NCBI GenBank assembly: GCA_036852015.1
Contig: JAANDG010000680.1
Span: 1 to 64,000 of the forward strand
Source of the DNA: Pelodera strongyloides
Taxonomy: Eukaryota > Nematoda > Chromadorea > Rhabditida > Rhabditidae
DNA: 64,000 nt
Reading direction: 5' to 3'
Numbering within the stretch: position 1 is the stretch's first letter; each line of letters begins with the position of its first letter. The position numbers and the translations under genes were made by a program. Shown here piece by piece: positions 38,301 through 48,153 of the stretch. The notes beneath the pieces are model-generated. The model searched no databases, was not told where the DNA came from, and was given only the letters and a program-made list of their open reading frames with translations.

Positions 38301-40533
38301 CAGTGAGTTTCACATTGCATACATTGGTCAAAACATTCAGTACGAGATTAGATACACCACTGATAGGAGCTTGCACCAAAATTATACTAGTACCAGTCGG
38401 CTACCGCCGCCTGAGGCGTCTTTCCAATATTCGCTGATGGTCGCTATGTTTCACTGGGCTATATCTATAAGTAGAGGCAACTCTTTTTCGCAAGAATAGT
38501 TTCCTGGGGAAAGAACGTAGTTTCTGTTGACTATATTTCTCTTAAATTGTCTGCAACTTGCTCTACTCTAGGACATCGAAAAAATTGCCAAAACCTAAAA
38601 GCAGCTTAATATCGCGTGGCTGATACGCCGCAATGTTTCGCCGCAATGTATCCAAAGAGTCTCCAGTCTTTCTTTTTCTTTTTGAAACCCATACCAATAT
38701 TGAACACGGGTTAGAACTTAGTTTCTGTTGACTATATTCCTCCTAAATTGTCTGCAACTTGCTGGACTCTACCTCTACAATATCGAAAAAATTTCAAATC
38801 CTAAAAAAAGGAATGTGCCTGGATGATACGTCGCAATGTGTCGCTGGGCTATATAAGTTAGAAGCAAACATTTGTCTGAAGGAAATGGTTTCACTTTTGT
38901 TATTTTCCTTTTGAAACCTACACCAATATCAAACACGGGGATATAACTTAGTTTCTGTTGACTATATTCCTCCTAAATAAGGACCGGCGCCACGGGGAAC
39001 ATCAAGTTGAGCACACATCGATGCCATTGACAGGGAATTATTATAATTGCGAATATGCTTCTTGAATTGCATGGAACAGGGATCTCGGCCTACTTGCCGC
39101 ACAATCGCTCGAACGATACCCCGCAAGCATTCTGTATATGGCAGCCTTTGTAGCGTTCACTGGGCGTTCCGCAGTGGAGGTGCCCTGCAGTGGGTGTTCT
39201 TTGAACATTATCGCTCGGCCGATACTCCGCTTCCTTGGAGTATAATGCAACATTTTGTGTGCCATTCGTGTGAGCCATCCGCAATGGCGTTGGTGAGTAT
39301 ATGCAGTGAGTATATGCAGTGAGTATATGCAGTCTGCGAGTGCGTAGCTCAGGGCTGGATTCTCGTAGGTTGCTCAAGGTGAGGATAATCTCACGTTGAA
39401 AGGCAATATGGAAAATTTTTGTAAAATAAGAGTAAATAAAGCATTAGACGAAAAAGCGTGAGTTCAAGTTTTCAAAATTGGTCGTTCTTTGAGTTTTGTG
39501 CCGTGAGTGTTCTTTGAACCCTTTGTGCCGCAGAAACGCCCGAACGATACACCACACATATTCCACATATGCAGCCTTTTTTGGACGTTTGTGAGAGGGG
39601 CGCTCGGGAAGTGAGATGGCTCAGTGCACGGGAACGTGAACTACTGAACCAATCCTACAACCTGAGCGTAACGCACATCATCCAAACACACAATCAAACA
39701 AACAAATCTCCCAGCTTTATATAATAAGATATACGTAACATACCTACCCATTTTTGGGCGCAACGTGAAACTGTTGCTAACCAACTGTGGGCTCATCGTG
39801 CACACTGTATAGTATAGGTGGACGGCTCACTCTTTGTGGGTCTATCTGCCCGCGTTTGACCCAAAAAAGTTTCCTTACAATCAGTTCAGTTTATAAATCT
39901 ATTTTATTGTGCGCTGCTTCATCTTTGTTTTAAATTAATCTGTTTGCAGACACCGAATGCAACGACAACTCGGTCTCATCAAGAATTACTTTATAATTTC
40001 TGTGATTTCAACAATGTTGGTTTCTTTGCCAAATGCAATTGCACTCTATCAGATGTATGTCAAATCGGTGAGTGGTATTTAATCCTAAACTGCTACCATT
40101 CCATTGGTCACGTTGTTTTCTCGTAACAAATGGTTCGAGGAAACCTAGAATACTATCTCCGGATGTATCTGGTTATAACCACACGAAGATCCACATACAA
40201 TGTTATAAAACACCCCCCCCCCCCCAACAATGTTGACATGACAAAAACCTCATTCAACGTATTAATTATTTCTGCGAAAATTCTAAATCTTCTCAAGTAT
40301 TCTGCCTATAATTTCAGCTTTCCAACGCCCTATCCAAGCCTTCGTATTGGGCCCAAACGGCAAATTCTGGAATTCATTTCTTTGTTTATTTGGCATTGAA
40401 TTCGGAATTCCGTGAAAGGGTCTGGCACCTCGTCGGATCTTGTTTCAGAAGAAAGAAGAATTCCGACGACGATGGATTACTCAGTAAGTTTATTGTGAAA
40501 ATCAGGGACAATCGAACAATACATGGTTTCTAA
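35394..40533 (+). CDS. Seven-transmembrane chemoreceptor-type GPCR (Srsx-like)
   Basis: Exons 35394-35558, 35995-36160, 36371-36476, 37681-37759, 38142-38302, 39950-40067 and 40318-40533 join in phase to give 336 residues, typical of nematode serpentine receptors. The N-terminus has NAS and NSS glycosylation sites. Hydrophobic segments: GAICMMINLTLLAIFLGY (TM1), LLILLAVGDAINGFAIIL (TM2), PITTLCMGVERLIAIIFP (TM3, with MGVER where rhodopsin-like receptors have DRY), ITIFCGTCVSFVALSMVVGF (TM4), GAFIYLHNIICNLMATIFNL (TM5), NYFIISVISTMLVSLPNAIA (TM6), HFFVYLALNSEFRERVW (TM7). The cytoplasmic tail is basic and then acidic (RRKKNSDDD). It probably senses a peptide or environmental ligand at the plasma membrane; the ligand is unknown. 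The subfamily call rests on general look only. The acceptor of exon 5 (TTTGAAG) is weak. Introns 4 and 5 contain repeats. Confidence 0.85.
37778..37937. mobile_element. MITE of the GCCGG family, TTAA-flanked
   Basis: Left end AGCGAAATACCGGCCGG and right end AGTATTTCGCT, each next to TTAA (37774-37777 and 37938-37941). The terminal AGCGAAAT is shared with the palindromic family, but the interior differs (TTTTGAAAC.CATCGTGGAC). Located in receptor intron 4. Relatives: 41371, 42572, 47053 and 58808. Confidence 0.8.
38515..38990. repeat. Diverged tandem repeat, unit about 210 bp, in receptor intron 5
   Basis: The phrase TAGTTTCTGTTGACTATATT recurs at about 38519, 38722 and 38951, followed in the first two by AAATTGTCTGCAACTTGCT and later by an ACACGGG segment. 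Two full units and a partial third are present. Confidence 0.75.
39294..39333. repeat. Three tandem copies of GTGAGTATATGCA
   Basis: A 13-bp unit repeated three times in receptor intron 5. Similar words (CTCGAACGATAC / CCCGAACGATAC, ATGCAGCCTTT) are repeated at about 39110-39150 and 39540-39575, so this intron holds older duplicated repeat material. Confidence 0.8.
39640..39732. repeat. Retroposon 3'-end-like fragment
   Basis: Ends ACAAACAAATCTCCC and then TTTATATAATAAGAT. The same terminal word occurs at 44567-44581. AACAAACAAA followed by TATATAATAAGAT resembles 3' ends of RTE-type LINEs or derived SINEs. No coding part is attached. Confidence 0.4.
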
Positions 40534-41000
40534 TAATTGGGATGGAATAAAAAAACGGCTACTAGTATTTTGCATCTTGTTCAACGGAGTCAGTTCACTT
40601 CTTTGTTGTGTAACCTCTGCGCAAACGTGTTCAAGATGGGTTTTTATAATCTACTAGGCATTCTGCTGTAAACTTTTTTTTAACAATACAAAGTATAGAT
40701 GTGATGGCCCCTCGCTCGTCCATGCAATTAACGTCAATATCAAAGCTTACCCGGACCACACCGCTAATTTAACGTAAATATGAGTATGGGTTGATGCAGA
40801 ATTACAGTATTAGTTTATAGATTTGCTCGTTTCTGTATTTTGTGGTTGGTCGTTTGGGAATCATGTTGCTCGGTTTTTTTATGAAATTGAAATTAGTAAA
40901 ACTCGACGAAGAAAACAAGTGGTGCGGGCCGGCGTGCCCGCTTTCATACCTACCTTAGGGTGACTGGGGGGGGGGAGGGAAGGGTCTGCGAAATGTTAGT

Positions 41001-41150
41001 AGGCACACCTTTGGCGTGACCGCGGCACACCTTTGGAGTGACCGTGGCACACCTTTGGCGTGACCGTGGCACACCTTTGGCATGACCGTGGCACACCTTT
41101 GGCGTGACCGTGGCACACCTTTGTCGTGACCGTGGCACGCCTGCTATGCC
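41001..41150. repeat. 22-bp tandem repeat, about six copies
   Basis: Unit GGCACACCTTTGGCGTGACC plus GT, with single-base variants (GAGTG, CATG, TCGTG). It creates repetitive open frames on the minus strand that are not evidence of a gene. Confidence 0.92.
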
Positions 41151-41370
41151 ATATTTCCACTGTTTCCGCGTTCTTCCGGCATGTTTCCACAGAGCGCCCC
41201 ACTGGTACGCCTTGTTTTCGCAACACCCCCTTTTATTGAAGGGGTGCAATGTTTCGTCGGTTAATATCAAACGTATTAGTGTTTCCTTCAACTTCCATGC
41301 GAACTACAACAATGACATGCACATGTAAGTGCTGTGTGATGGTTACTCACAAACTTTATATATATTATTT

Positions 41371-41541
41371 TTAAGCGAAATGCTGGCCGGTTTTTGAAAC
41401 GCATCGATAACCTTAGCATTCTATGCAAATTGACATAAATTAGAATAAGAAATCGAACTAAATTTGAAACTTAGCATAAATACGTAAGAATGCAGTTGTC
41501 CATGATGCGTCTCAAAAACCCGCCCGTATTTCCCTCTAAAT
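41371..41541. mobile_element. MITE of the GCCGG family (degenerate right end)
   Basis: Starts AGCGAAATGCTGGCCGG next to TTAA and reads through GAAACGCATCGATAAC. The right end (CCCGTATTTCCCTCT) has lost the exact terminal sequence. Confidence 0.7.
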
Positions 41542-42571
41542 AACATTTATTATCTCAAAATGTTCAAAAATAACAAATATTGTCTGCATTTTTTCAGCTA
41601 GTGTTTGCATGATTTGATTTGGTAATGGTGATGTGTGTTTTTGGTTCGCATTCAAAATATATATTTGAATATATGCGTAAGTCCAGAGGGCAGAATCACT
41701 TGATGAATATGTTAATTATTCTATTCGAGAACTAAAATTGGAATATTTTTTGAAAAGCCGGTAGATTCGTGCGCTGTCTGCGGTTTGCAACTTTATTCTA
41801 AAAAAAATGTTTGTAACTTTATAAAAAAAAGTTACGTTCCTCAGAGTGATTCTGTATCTTTGGCAAGGTAAATAAATTAATTGTAAGTAATATGTTTCCA
41901 GAGGAACCGCAATGGAATAAGGATGGTACACCTCGGCGTGGAACACGGGTACCGTCAGCCCGGTAATGGAACCGATATGTGCGGTCTTGAGTCCCTGGTT
42001 AAAATAGTTTATTGAATACAGATAAAATAAGTGAGTACAGTTGAGCTTAAGTTCTTTGGTGAGTCGTATTTGGAGCAGAGGAAGCTCTTAGGGAGTTAAA
42101 CAGGTTTATATACTGTTTTAGGCAATGTATGCTTCATTTGTTCCTTCCCGAACTTTTTGTCCACGACTTTTTTTCTCCAAGTATGAAAATCGCAAATTCG
42201 TATAGCTGCGTCTGGTACGGTGTGCCAATATATCGTTATGTTGTTATTTCTCAGCTGTTTAACAGTTTACCCTTTGTATTTCACTGTGATCTCAAACTAT
42301 TCGTGTATCTTTACGACGCATATTGTGTTCCCTCGCTCGGTGCAATCATTATTGAATAAATATACAAAAAAAAGAGAACGCATGGCAAAACAATACCAAA
42401 TGATTCCTATAAAACTTGTACCTAGAAACAAAGAAAAAAATATTACCTATAAATTAGTAGTGCCTAAACCCTCTATAAGTACACAAAATTATGAGAAAAT
42501 TCAAGCATTTGGCACTTTTCTACACAGATGATAATTTCTCTATGACAATGTTTGTGTCTTGGTTCAATGAG

Positions 42572-42752
42572 TTAAAGCGAAATGCCGGCCGGTTTTTGAA
42601 ACGCATTGTGGACAACTGAATTCTTACGCATTTATGTTAATTTTCTCGAATTTAACTCGATTTTTTATTCAAATTTTTGGTTCTTTGCATAAGCTGCATA
42701 CGAATGTTGGCGTACTCCATGCGTTTCGTAAGTCGGCCGGTAGTCGGCCGGT
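42572..42752. mobile_element. MITE of the GCCGG family (broken right end)
   Basis: Left end TTAAAGCGAAATGCCGGCCG. Interior as in the copy at 37778. The right end finishes in a duplicated GTCGGCCGG and lacks the terminal ATTTCGCT. Confidence 0.7.
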
Positions 42753-42867
42753 CACAAGAAAGTATTGGAAAAGTGTCTCGAATTTAAGGAAACCTACCTA
42801 AAGGCACCCTAAGGATACCTACCTAAAGATGTTGGAATGGTAACGACATACTCATCTAACAACCTTA

Positions 42868-44271
42868 CTAAAGTTCTCTAATCATCAATTGATGACTTTC
42901 GGTTCCATCGTTACAACGAAGAATTTGCTCTCCATTTGAGTAACAAATATTCGTATGTCTAACCTCTTTGATTACTTCAAAACCGCACGATTTGAACAGC
43001 TGAAAAACAAAACATAAGTTTACTTTTCAAGACCTAATTATATATTGCCATATTACAACCGCTTCAATCAGTTCCAATATGTGAGAGAGCTTTTTCAGAG
43101 AAAAGGATTACAATGGCACTGATTTTTCTTTTGCTTGTGAGAGCAATCTATGTCATTCAAATTGTAATAAAGTCCTAAAACAATTGCAACCTTAAACCGA
43201 GCTCGGTTTTAGAAAAGAAAGTGCTTATCTAAAAAGAAAATAGTTGTAACTCACGTTTTGCGACTTGAATGCAGCGCCAATTACCACTTCGGCCTGGAAT
43301 CCAAGATCTCGTTTCTTTTGATCGGAGTCCACAGACATAAGGTACTTCATCAGGCCTGAATCAAGGGAAGGTACTTCATGAGGCCTGGACAAGGGAAGAG
43401 GTTTTAGATTGGAAAGCTTGTTCATATCCTGAATTCAACACTGGAAATACAGACTGATATTCTTTTTTGTCTAATTGTATGGATAAGGCTAATAAGCTAA
43501 AATACCTTTTCGTGTATAATCTTCCCTGACGGATGTGAAGGAAATCCACACAATTTTATCGACATTCTTGGGAAGAGTATTCCACATGTCGATCTGTAAT
43601 TGTTCTACATGTTATGGAGTTATGGGCTCGGATCCTTAGTTCTGAGGTAGTCTTACAATTAGGTCCGCTAATAAGAGCACAATAATAAAACAGGTTGTAT
43701 AAGACGAAAATACTTCTTCAAACATTTTCCTCATAAATTCGCGAATTGGATGTATATGGTCGTCTTCAGGCTTCATTGGCCTATAGGACTGTTCCCCCCG
43801 GGTCCGTGACATTGCAGATCTTAATAATTTTATTAAAGGGATATGATACGTGGTTTTTCAACAAAAAAAAGCTTCGCAAAGCACGTGCTAGAACACTGTA
43901 AACGTATGCAAAGATAAAGAATAATCCGTAGATTTACCTGAGAGCGACAATTTCTCCATTTTCATTTCGTAAAAAGTAGACCAGTGATGGAAGGTCATGT
44001 AGAGCACGGTGCAGCGCGCCTAGTTTTAAGAACACTTATTATTCCAACTAAACAGAAGATACACTAATGTTCCCTTTAAAAAAATCAGAAATATTTCCGA
44101 ATATAATCACTGAACGTTGATACCTCTCATTTCATTTGCATGAAATTCCCTCGATCCGCCTAGGACGGATCTTGCGTGGGTTTCGATAAAATCTCCACAG
44201 AGAAAGGCCAACAACTCGGTTTCATCGTCAGGACCTCCCATATGCAGAGTGACACCCTCGGGTAGATGCAT
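42868..44271 (-). CDS. GNAT-family N-acyltransferase (AANAT-like)
   Basis: Exons from 5' to 3': 44271-44124, 44019-43938, 43780-43657, 43593-43506, 43355-43255 and 42999-42868. All phases agree and the sum is 675 nt (224 residues), the usual GNAT size. The ATG at 44271 lies three bases after a CTCATAG acceptor-like site. Recognisable GNAT parts are LVYFLRNENGEIVALR (strands 2-3), VWISFTSVREDYTRKGLMKY (strand 4 and the R..G acetyl-CoA loop), VVIGAAFKSQN (strand 5 region) and LFKSCGFEV (C-terminal helix and strand). This order resembles arylalkylamine or nematode GNATs that acylate small amines. The CoA loop is YTRKGL, slightly off the R/Q-x-x-G-x-G/A consensus. Two decayed copies of its last exon lie in repeats at 47524-47658 and 63160-63290. 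The substrate is unknown. Confidence 0.8.
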
Positions 44272-44583
44272 CACCTATGAGGAAACAAACATTTGCGAGA
44301 ATTCTAGGCTAAACATCTGACTTGCACATCAACTTCGTAAGATCATTATTCGATTTATAGAAACCAGACGGCTATCGCCGCTTGAGGCGATTTTCAATGT
44401 TTAAGATGTAGGAACAGTGAACACACTTGTGTGGAACGTTTGCAATTGTATCTTGAAAAATCATGAAATGAGGTTCGATTTCGACACTTGCTCATCACTG
44501 GGCTCCGAATTCTAATGTTCGTTTCGTTCACACAAAACAAAACAAAAGACCAAGCAAACTATTCTCCTTTATATAATAAGATT
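44272..44583. other. 5' flank of the GNAT gene with a retroposon 3'-end-like fragment
   Basis: An acceptor-like CTCATAG (minus strand, 44281-44275) precedes the GNAT ATG. About 44360-44581 contains CGCCGCTTGAGGCG and ends ACTATTCTCCTTTATATAATAAGAT, sharing words with 38398-38430 and 39717-39732. It looks like the 3' end of a non-LTR retroposon. Confidence 0.4.
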
Positions 44584-45110
44584 ATAATGAGGAGTTGGTA
44601 CAAATTTTGCCCCTGCGCTCCATGTACCCTTGATTGGCACTTGTGCCATTTACCCTAGCCCAGATGGTGCAGCAGAGAAACGTATAGTTTTCCATTGGCA
44701 CTTGTTCCCTGGATGTACCCTGGATGCTACAGCAAAGAACGAGCAGCCCGTGTCTATCGGCGGACACTAAATACTGCGCACCCCTTTTGCCCATATATAA
44801 GAAATCGAGTAGAACACTAAGGTACACTATGACAAGGAGGCGTCTGTACCTAGTACAAAGTTTCCTTTTGAAAAATCGCTACTTTATATACGGGCACAAT
44901 TTATTTTCATTTTTTTATGGTGACTTCGCACGTATTAAACAAATTTTGATCATTATTTCGTCAAAATCCCAGCTCGGGTGATGCAAGGCTTCAAAATATA
45001 ACTCTAGCATATCGAGCGTAACGTTCATGGCAAAAGCAAACAAACAAACAAATTTTTATCTATTGAGATCATCAGTTACGTAACATCAATAATGGATTAA
45101 TTGGAAATTG
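44584..45110. repeat. Dispersed repeat 'alpha' (copy 1)
   Basis: Contains, in order, TACCCTGGATGCTACAGCAA, AACGAGCAGCCCGTGTCTAT, CCCATATATAAGAAATC, GACAAGGAGGCGTCTGTACC, then TATCGAGCGTAACGTTCATG and AAACAAACAAA. The same order recurs at 45111-45870, 52756-53098, 54279-54790 and, more diverged, 61400-61640. The fixed CCCATATATAAG looks like a TATA box, so the unit may be an LTR or other promoter-bearing repeat. Confidence 0.75.
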
Positions 45111-45170
45111 GAATGGGGTGTTGGCGCAAGTTTTGCGCCTAGTTTTCCATTGACACTTCACTGAGAGCCG

Positions 45171-45656
45171 ATGAGTTGCGCGCCGCACCATTTCGGGAAA
45201 CAAAATGCGCGCCGAATAGAAGTGGCGCGCAAAGTGTTTCCCGAAAAAGGAGCGGAAACGGTGCGGAAATGGTGCGGGGCGCAACTTGCGCCCCGCACCA
45301 TTTCCGCACCTTTTCGGCAACTTTTTTGAAAGCGCTCGGAGGATCTGCCGTAACTGCATTTGATGTAACTATGTTTTTCCGCAAGCACACGTCTCACATG
45401 TGTTGTGTGGCCGAGTGGTCTAGGGCGCTGTTTAGAGACAAGAGTGTAGGTTCGAATCCAACACGATGCTTTCTTTTTGCAGTTGCTACTTATCCCGCAC
45501 CGTTTCCGCAACGTTTTGGGGGTGTTTCCCGCAACAGATTGGGGGTGTTTCCCGCACCAAAACGGCAACCGGAGTCGGAGAAAAAACTTTTGCGGCGCGC
45601 ATCAAATTCTTTTGCGGGAAACACCCCAAAACTGTTGCCGCGCGCAACTCTTGAGT
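45171..45656. mobile_element. GC-rich inverted-repeat element carrying a tRNA-like sequence
   Basis: The ends read GAGTTGCGCGC and GCGCGCAACTC. Inside are many copies of GCACCATTTC / GGTGCGG / TTTCCCGCA motifs, including a local palindrome at about 45263-45315. The block is far richer in GC than its surroundings, and the flanking alpha repeat resumes after it. A tRNA-like segment sits near the centre. Confidence 0.65.
45401..45468 (+). tRNA. tRNA-like sequence, probably degenerate
   Basis: It has a TGGCCGAGTGG A box (45408-45418) and a perfect GGTTCGAATCC B box (45449-45459). TGTTGTG can pair with CACGATG as an acceptor stem if three G-U pairs are allowed. The A-box region resembles leucine or serine tRNAs, but the 68-base length leaves no long variable arm. 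The T stem has a mismatch, and the anticodon loop cannot be fixed. It is more likely a Pol III promoter-bearing pseudogene than a working tRNA. Confidence 0.4.
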
Positions 45657-45821
45657 TTCGTTGGAGTAACTGGGTGTACTCTGGACGGAACAGCAAAGAA
45701 CGAGCAGCCCGTATCTATCGACGGACACTCAATGCTACGCACCCCTTTCACCCATATATAAGAAATCAAGGAGAACAATATCGTACACTAAGACAAGGAG
45801 GCGTCTGTACCTATACCTAGT

Positions 45822-46980
45822 ATAGAAGTTTCCTTTTGAAAAATCTCTTAGCTCAAAAGAAATTTTTATTTTAGTACAACTTTTATATGGCACAGTTTTT
45901 TTTTTCATTTCTTAAGTATTAACAAATTCTTGAACAATTTTCCGTCAAAAATTCCAAAGATGCTAGACGGCTTCAAAATGTAACTTTAGCATTTCGAGCG
46001 TAACGTGCTTGGCAAGTCAAACAAACAAATTCGTTATTTTATCTATTGAAATCATCAATTACGTAAGACCAATATTCGATTAATTAGAAATTAATTATAA
46101 TGGGGAGTTGGTACAATTTTTTACGTCTGGTTTCCGGACGTTTCCTTTTGAAAAATAGTTACGCATGCTCACAAAATGTGCTGTTTGTGGGTAGCTATAT
46201 CACGCCCTATCGTATCATTATTTCACTATTCAAACTCCCGCGCGCTCACGATACTGTACGTGCATGCACTTTGCATTTTCGCGTCGTTGCGAATAATTCA
46301 AACTTCCCGCGCACATGAGCTACGGTATTCGCATGCACTTTGCATTTTCCCGACGTTGCGAATAAATTTTTGGGATTGTCATTCTGGGTCTTTGCTCCAC
46401 CATTTTTTTTTAGGATTGTCATTCTGGGTGTTGTTGTTTTTGAAAAATAGTTACGCATGCTCACAAAATCTCTCATTTTGTACTTGCCTGTTGCTTGTCA
46501 GTTGCTTACTGATACCCTATAATTTTAGGTTTCACCCTTTTTTACCTAGTATAGGAGTTTCCTTTTGAAAAATCTCTTAGCTCAAAAGAAATTTTTATTT
46601 TAGTACAACTTTTATATGGCACAGTTTTTTTTTTTCATTTCTTAAGTATTAACAAATTCTTGAACAATTTTCCGTCAAAAATTCCAAAGATGCTAGACGG
46701 CTTCAAAATGTAACTTTAGCATTTCGAGCGTAACGTGCTTGGCAAATCAAACAAACAAATTCGTTATTTTATCTATTGAAATCATCAATTACGTAAGACC
46801 ACTATTCGATTAATTAGAAATTAATTATAATGGGGAGTTGGTACAATTTTTTGCGTCTGGTTTCCGGACGTTTCCTTTTGAAAAATAGTTACGCATGCTC
46901 ACAAAATCTCTCATTTTGTACTTGCCTGTTGCTTGTCAGTTGCTTACTGATACCCTATAATTTTAGGTTTCACTCTTTTT
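45822..46980. repeat. Tandem duplication, units 45822-46545 and 46548-46980
   Basis: Both units start at CCTAGTATAG.AGTTTCC and end at CTATAATTTTAGGTTTCAC. The first unit has an extra 275 bases (about 46178-46453) bounded by the direct repeat TTTTGAAAAATAGTTACGCA. That insert itself contains two diverged copies of GCATGCACTTTGCATTTTC and two of GGATTGTCATTCTGGGT. Confidence 0.85.
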
Positions 46981-47052
46981 TTTGTAATTTTTTTTATCTG
47001 AAACTAATTTTGTTCGTTCTGTGAACTTCACGATTTGCAAGAAAAATTGAGG

Positions 47053-47206
47053 CGAAATACCGGCCGGTTTTAGAAACGCATCGTTTACGACTGAATTCTT
47101 GCAACGTATTTATGCTAAGTAAGTTACTCGAATTTAGCTCGATTCTTCATTCTAATTTATGTTCATTTGCATAAGCTGCGTAAGAATGCTGTTGTACTCG
47201 ATGAGT
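47053..47206. mobile_element. MITE of the GCCGG family (truncated)
   Basis: GGCGAAATACCGGCCGG at the left, then GAAACGCATCGTTTACGA. The right end stops at GATGAGTTTC without the terminal repeat. It is absent from the related segment near 62890, so it inserted after that duplication arose. Confidence 0.65.
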
Positions 47207-47523
47207 TTCTAGTTTGTTGTCTTTTTGCAAAACACTAGTTTTCATGAAGTGAGTTACGAGCGAAATGAAAAATATATATCGCCACAAGAAGGAATTCCAC
47301 TCACATGACCATAAAATAAAAGTTTATGATCGAGGAAAACATGCAGCGTAATTACAATGAAAATATAGCAAAAATTGAGATTTTTCTAATAATCGATGAA
47401 ACTGCTAGCCTTTTACAATTCGTTATCAATTTCGAAGAAAATGATGTGAGCGAGTAGAGCAACAAATCGAAAAATATGATTGTCATATTTAACAATTGCC
47501 TAAATCGTAAGATTTATCCCATA

Positions 47524-47658
47524 TTATAAGTATTTGCATAGTAGTTGATGCCTATCGGTCCCATCTATCGCATTCAAAATCCGCTCTCCGTTTTCTTCAA
47601 AAATGATGTTTTGATGAAGAACTTCATGTAGAACATTCATACCGATACTCGCGAACAA
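47524..47658 (-). pseudogene. Copy of the last exon of a GNAT gene inside a repeat
   Basis: After a TTTCAG acceptor the minus strand reads 44 codons and a stop, starting LFASIGMNVLHEVLHQN and ending DGTDRHQLLCKYL. The GNAT last exon (42999-42868) reads LFKSCGFEVIKEVRHTN and DGTESHQLMIREL, so length, acceptor position and motif order correspond. No other GNAT exon lies upstream. The frame is still open here but has a 4-bp deletion in the second copy (63160-63290). Confidence 0.75.
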
Positions 47659-47828
47659 CTGAAATATTAGAGACTAATTTCAGTATTATATGTTGTGCAT
47701 TATATTGAAAATTTTAAGCAATGTAGTAACTTCTTTAAAATCTGGAATAAAATTTTCAAAAGTACGGTTTGAACGCATCCGCACTAGGTACGGACACGAC
47801 CGACTTTTCGGTACTTTAGTGATGGTCG

Positions 47829-48022
47829 TGATATCCTATATAACCACAAAACGTCCGCGGCGCACTGAGTGACCAATGTCATAAAAAATGTGGCCCTTCT
47901 CTGTGTTGCTGGGCCACATTTCTAGTGGGAAATATAGGGCCCAGCAGCACAGAGATGGACCATCTTTTTATGACATTGGCCACTCTATGCGCCGCGGACG
48001 TTCTGTGCGTATATAGAATACC
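47829..48022. repeat. Hairpin-forming inverted repeat (copy 1)
   Basis: Arms of about 85 bases. CGTCCGCGGCGCA..GAGTG and AATGTCATAAAAA on the left are matched in complement on the right, around a loop at about 47915-47937. A second copy is at about 63461-63653. Confidence 0.75.
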
Positions 48023-48032
48023 TGCTAGAACA

Positions 48033-48134
48033 CTTGCTAATTTTTGCCACTTGCTAATTTTTGCCACTTGCTAATTTTTGCCACTTGCTAATTTTTGTCA
48101 CTTGCTAATTTTTGCCACTTGCTAATTTTTGCCA
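48033..48134 (+). repeat. 17-bp tandem array at the LINE 5' end
   Basis: Six copies of CACTTGCTAATTTTTGC directly before ORF1, with one C-to-T variant. Tandem 5' monomers in LINEs often carry promoter activity; that function is inferred only. Confidence 0.92.
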
Positions 48135-48153
48135 TCGCGAGCGGCTGCTAGCT

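Larger units (their letters stand above)
40534..42867. other. Intergenic region with repeats only
   Basis: No gene was found between the receptor and GNAT stops, which face each other convergently. It contains a tandem 22-mer array, a G-run near 40967-40975 and two MITE copies. The remaining sequence is AT-rich. Confidence 0.5.
45111..45870. repeat. Dispersed repeat 'alpha' (copy 2, interrupted)
   Basis: Same repeat as at 44584. The portion before TGGATGCTACAGC is replaced by the GC-rich foldback at about 45171-45656. The TATATAAG segment is at about 45753-45762. Confidence 0.7.
47230..48022. repeat. Long dispersed segment, copy 1 (resumes at 52525)
   Basis: This segment matches 62870-63653 at high identity and carries the GNAT-exon copy and a hairpin. 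The match is broken at 48022 by the LINE and resumes at 52525, where it continues in step with 63654 onward. The two copies therefore descend from one repeat. Confidence 0.85.

Noticed and set aside
41001..41150. CRISPR-like array
   Set aside because: The 22-bp units are directly adjacent with no spacers, and the context is eukaryotic.
40950..41291. Repetitive minus-strand proteins around 41.1 kb
   Set aside because: They are translations of the 22-bp tandem array in two frames, with no sign of coding selection.
43356..43436. Upstream extension of GNAT exon 5 (MNKLSNLKPLPLSRPHEV)
   Set aside because: It stays open, but joining it to the preceding exon breaks the phase. The acceptor at 43356 gives a consistent phase and a normal GNAT motif (RKGLMKYL).
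45176..45820. 214-codon open frame on the plus strand in the GC-rich block
   Set aside because: It runs through inverted-repeat ends, a tRNA-like sequence and the alpha repeat. It is open mainly because GC-rich sequence lacks stops, and it shows no protein-like pattern.
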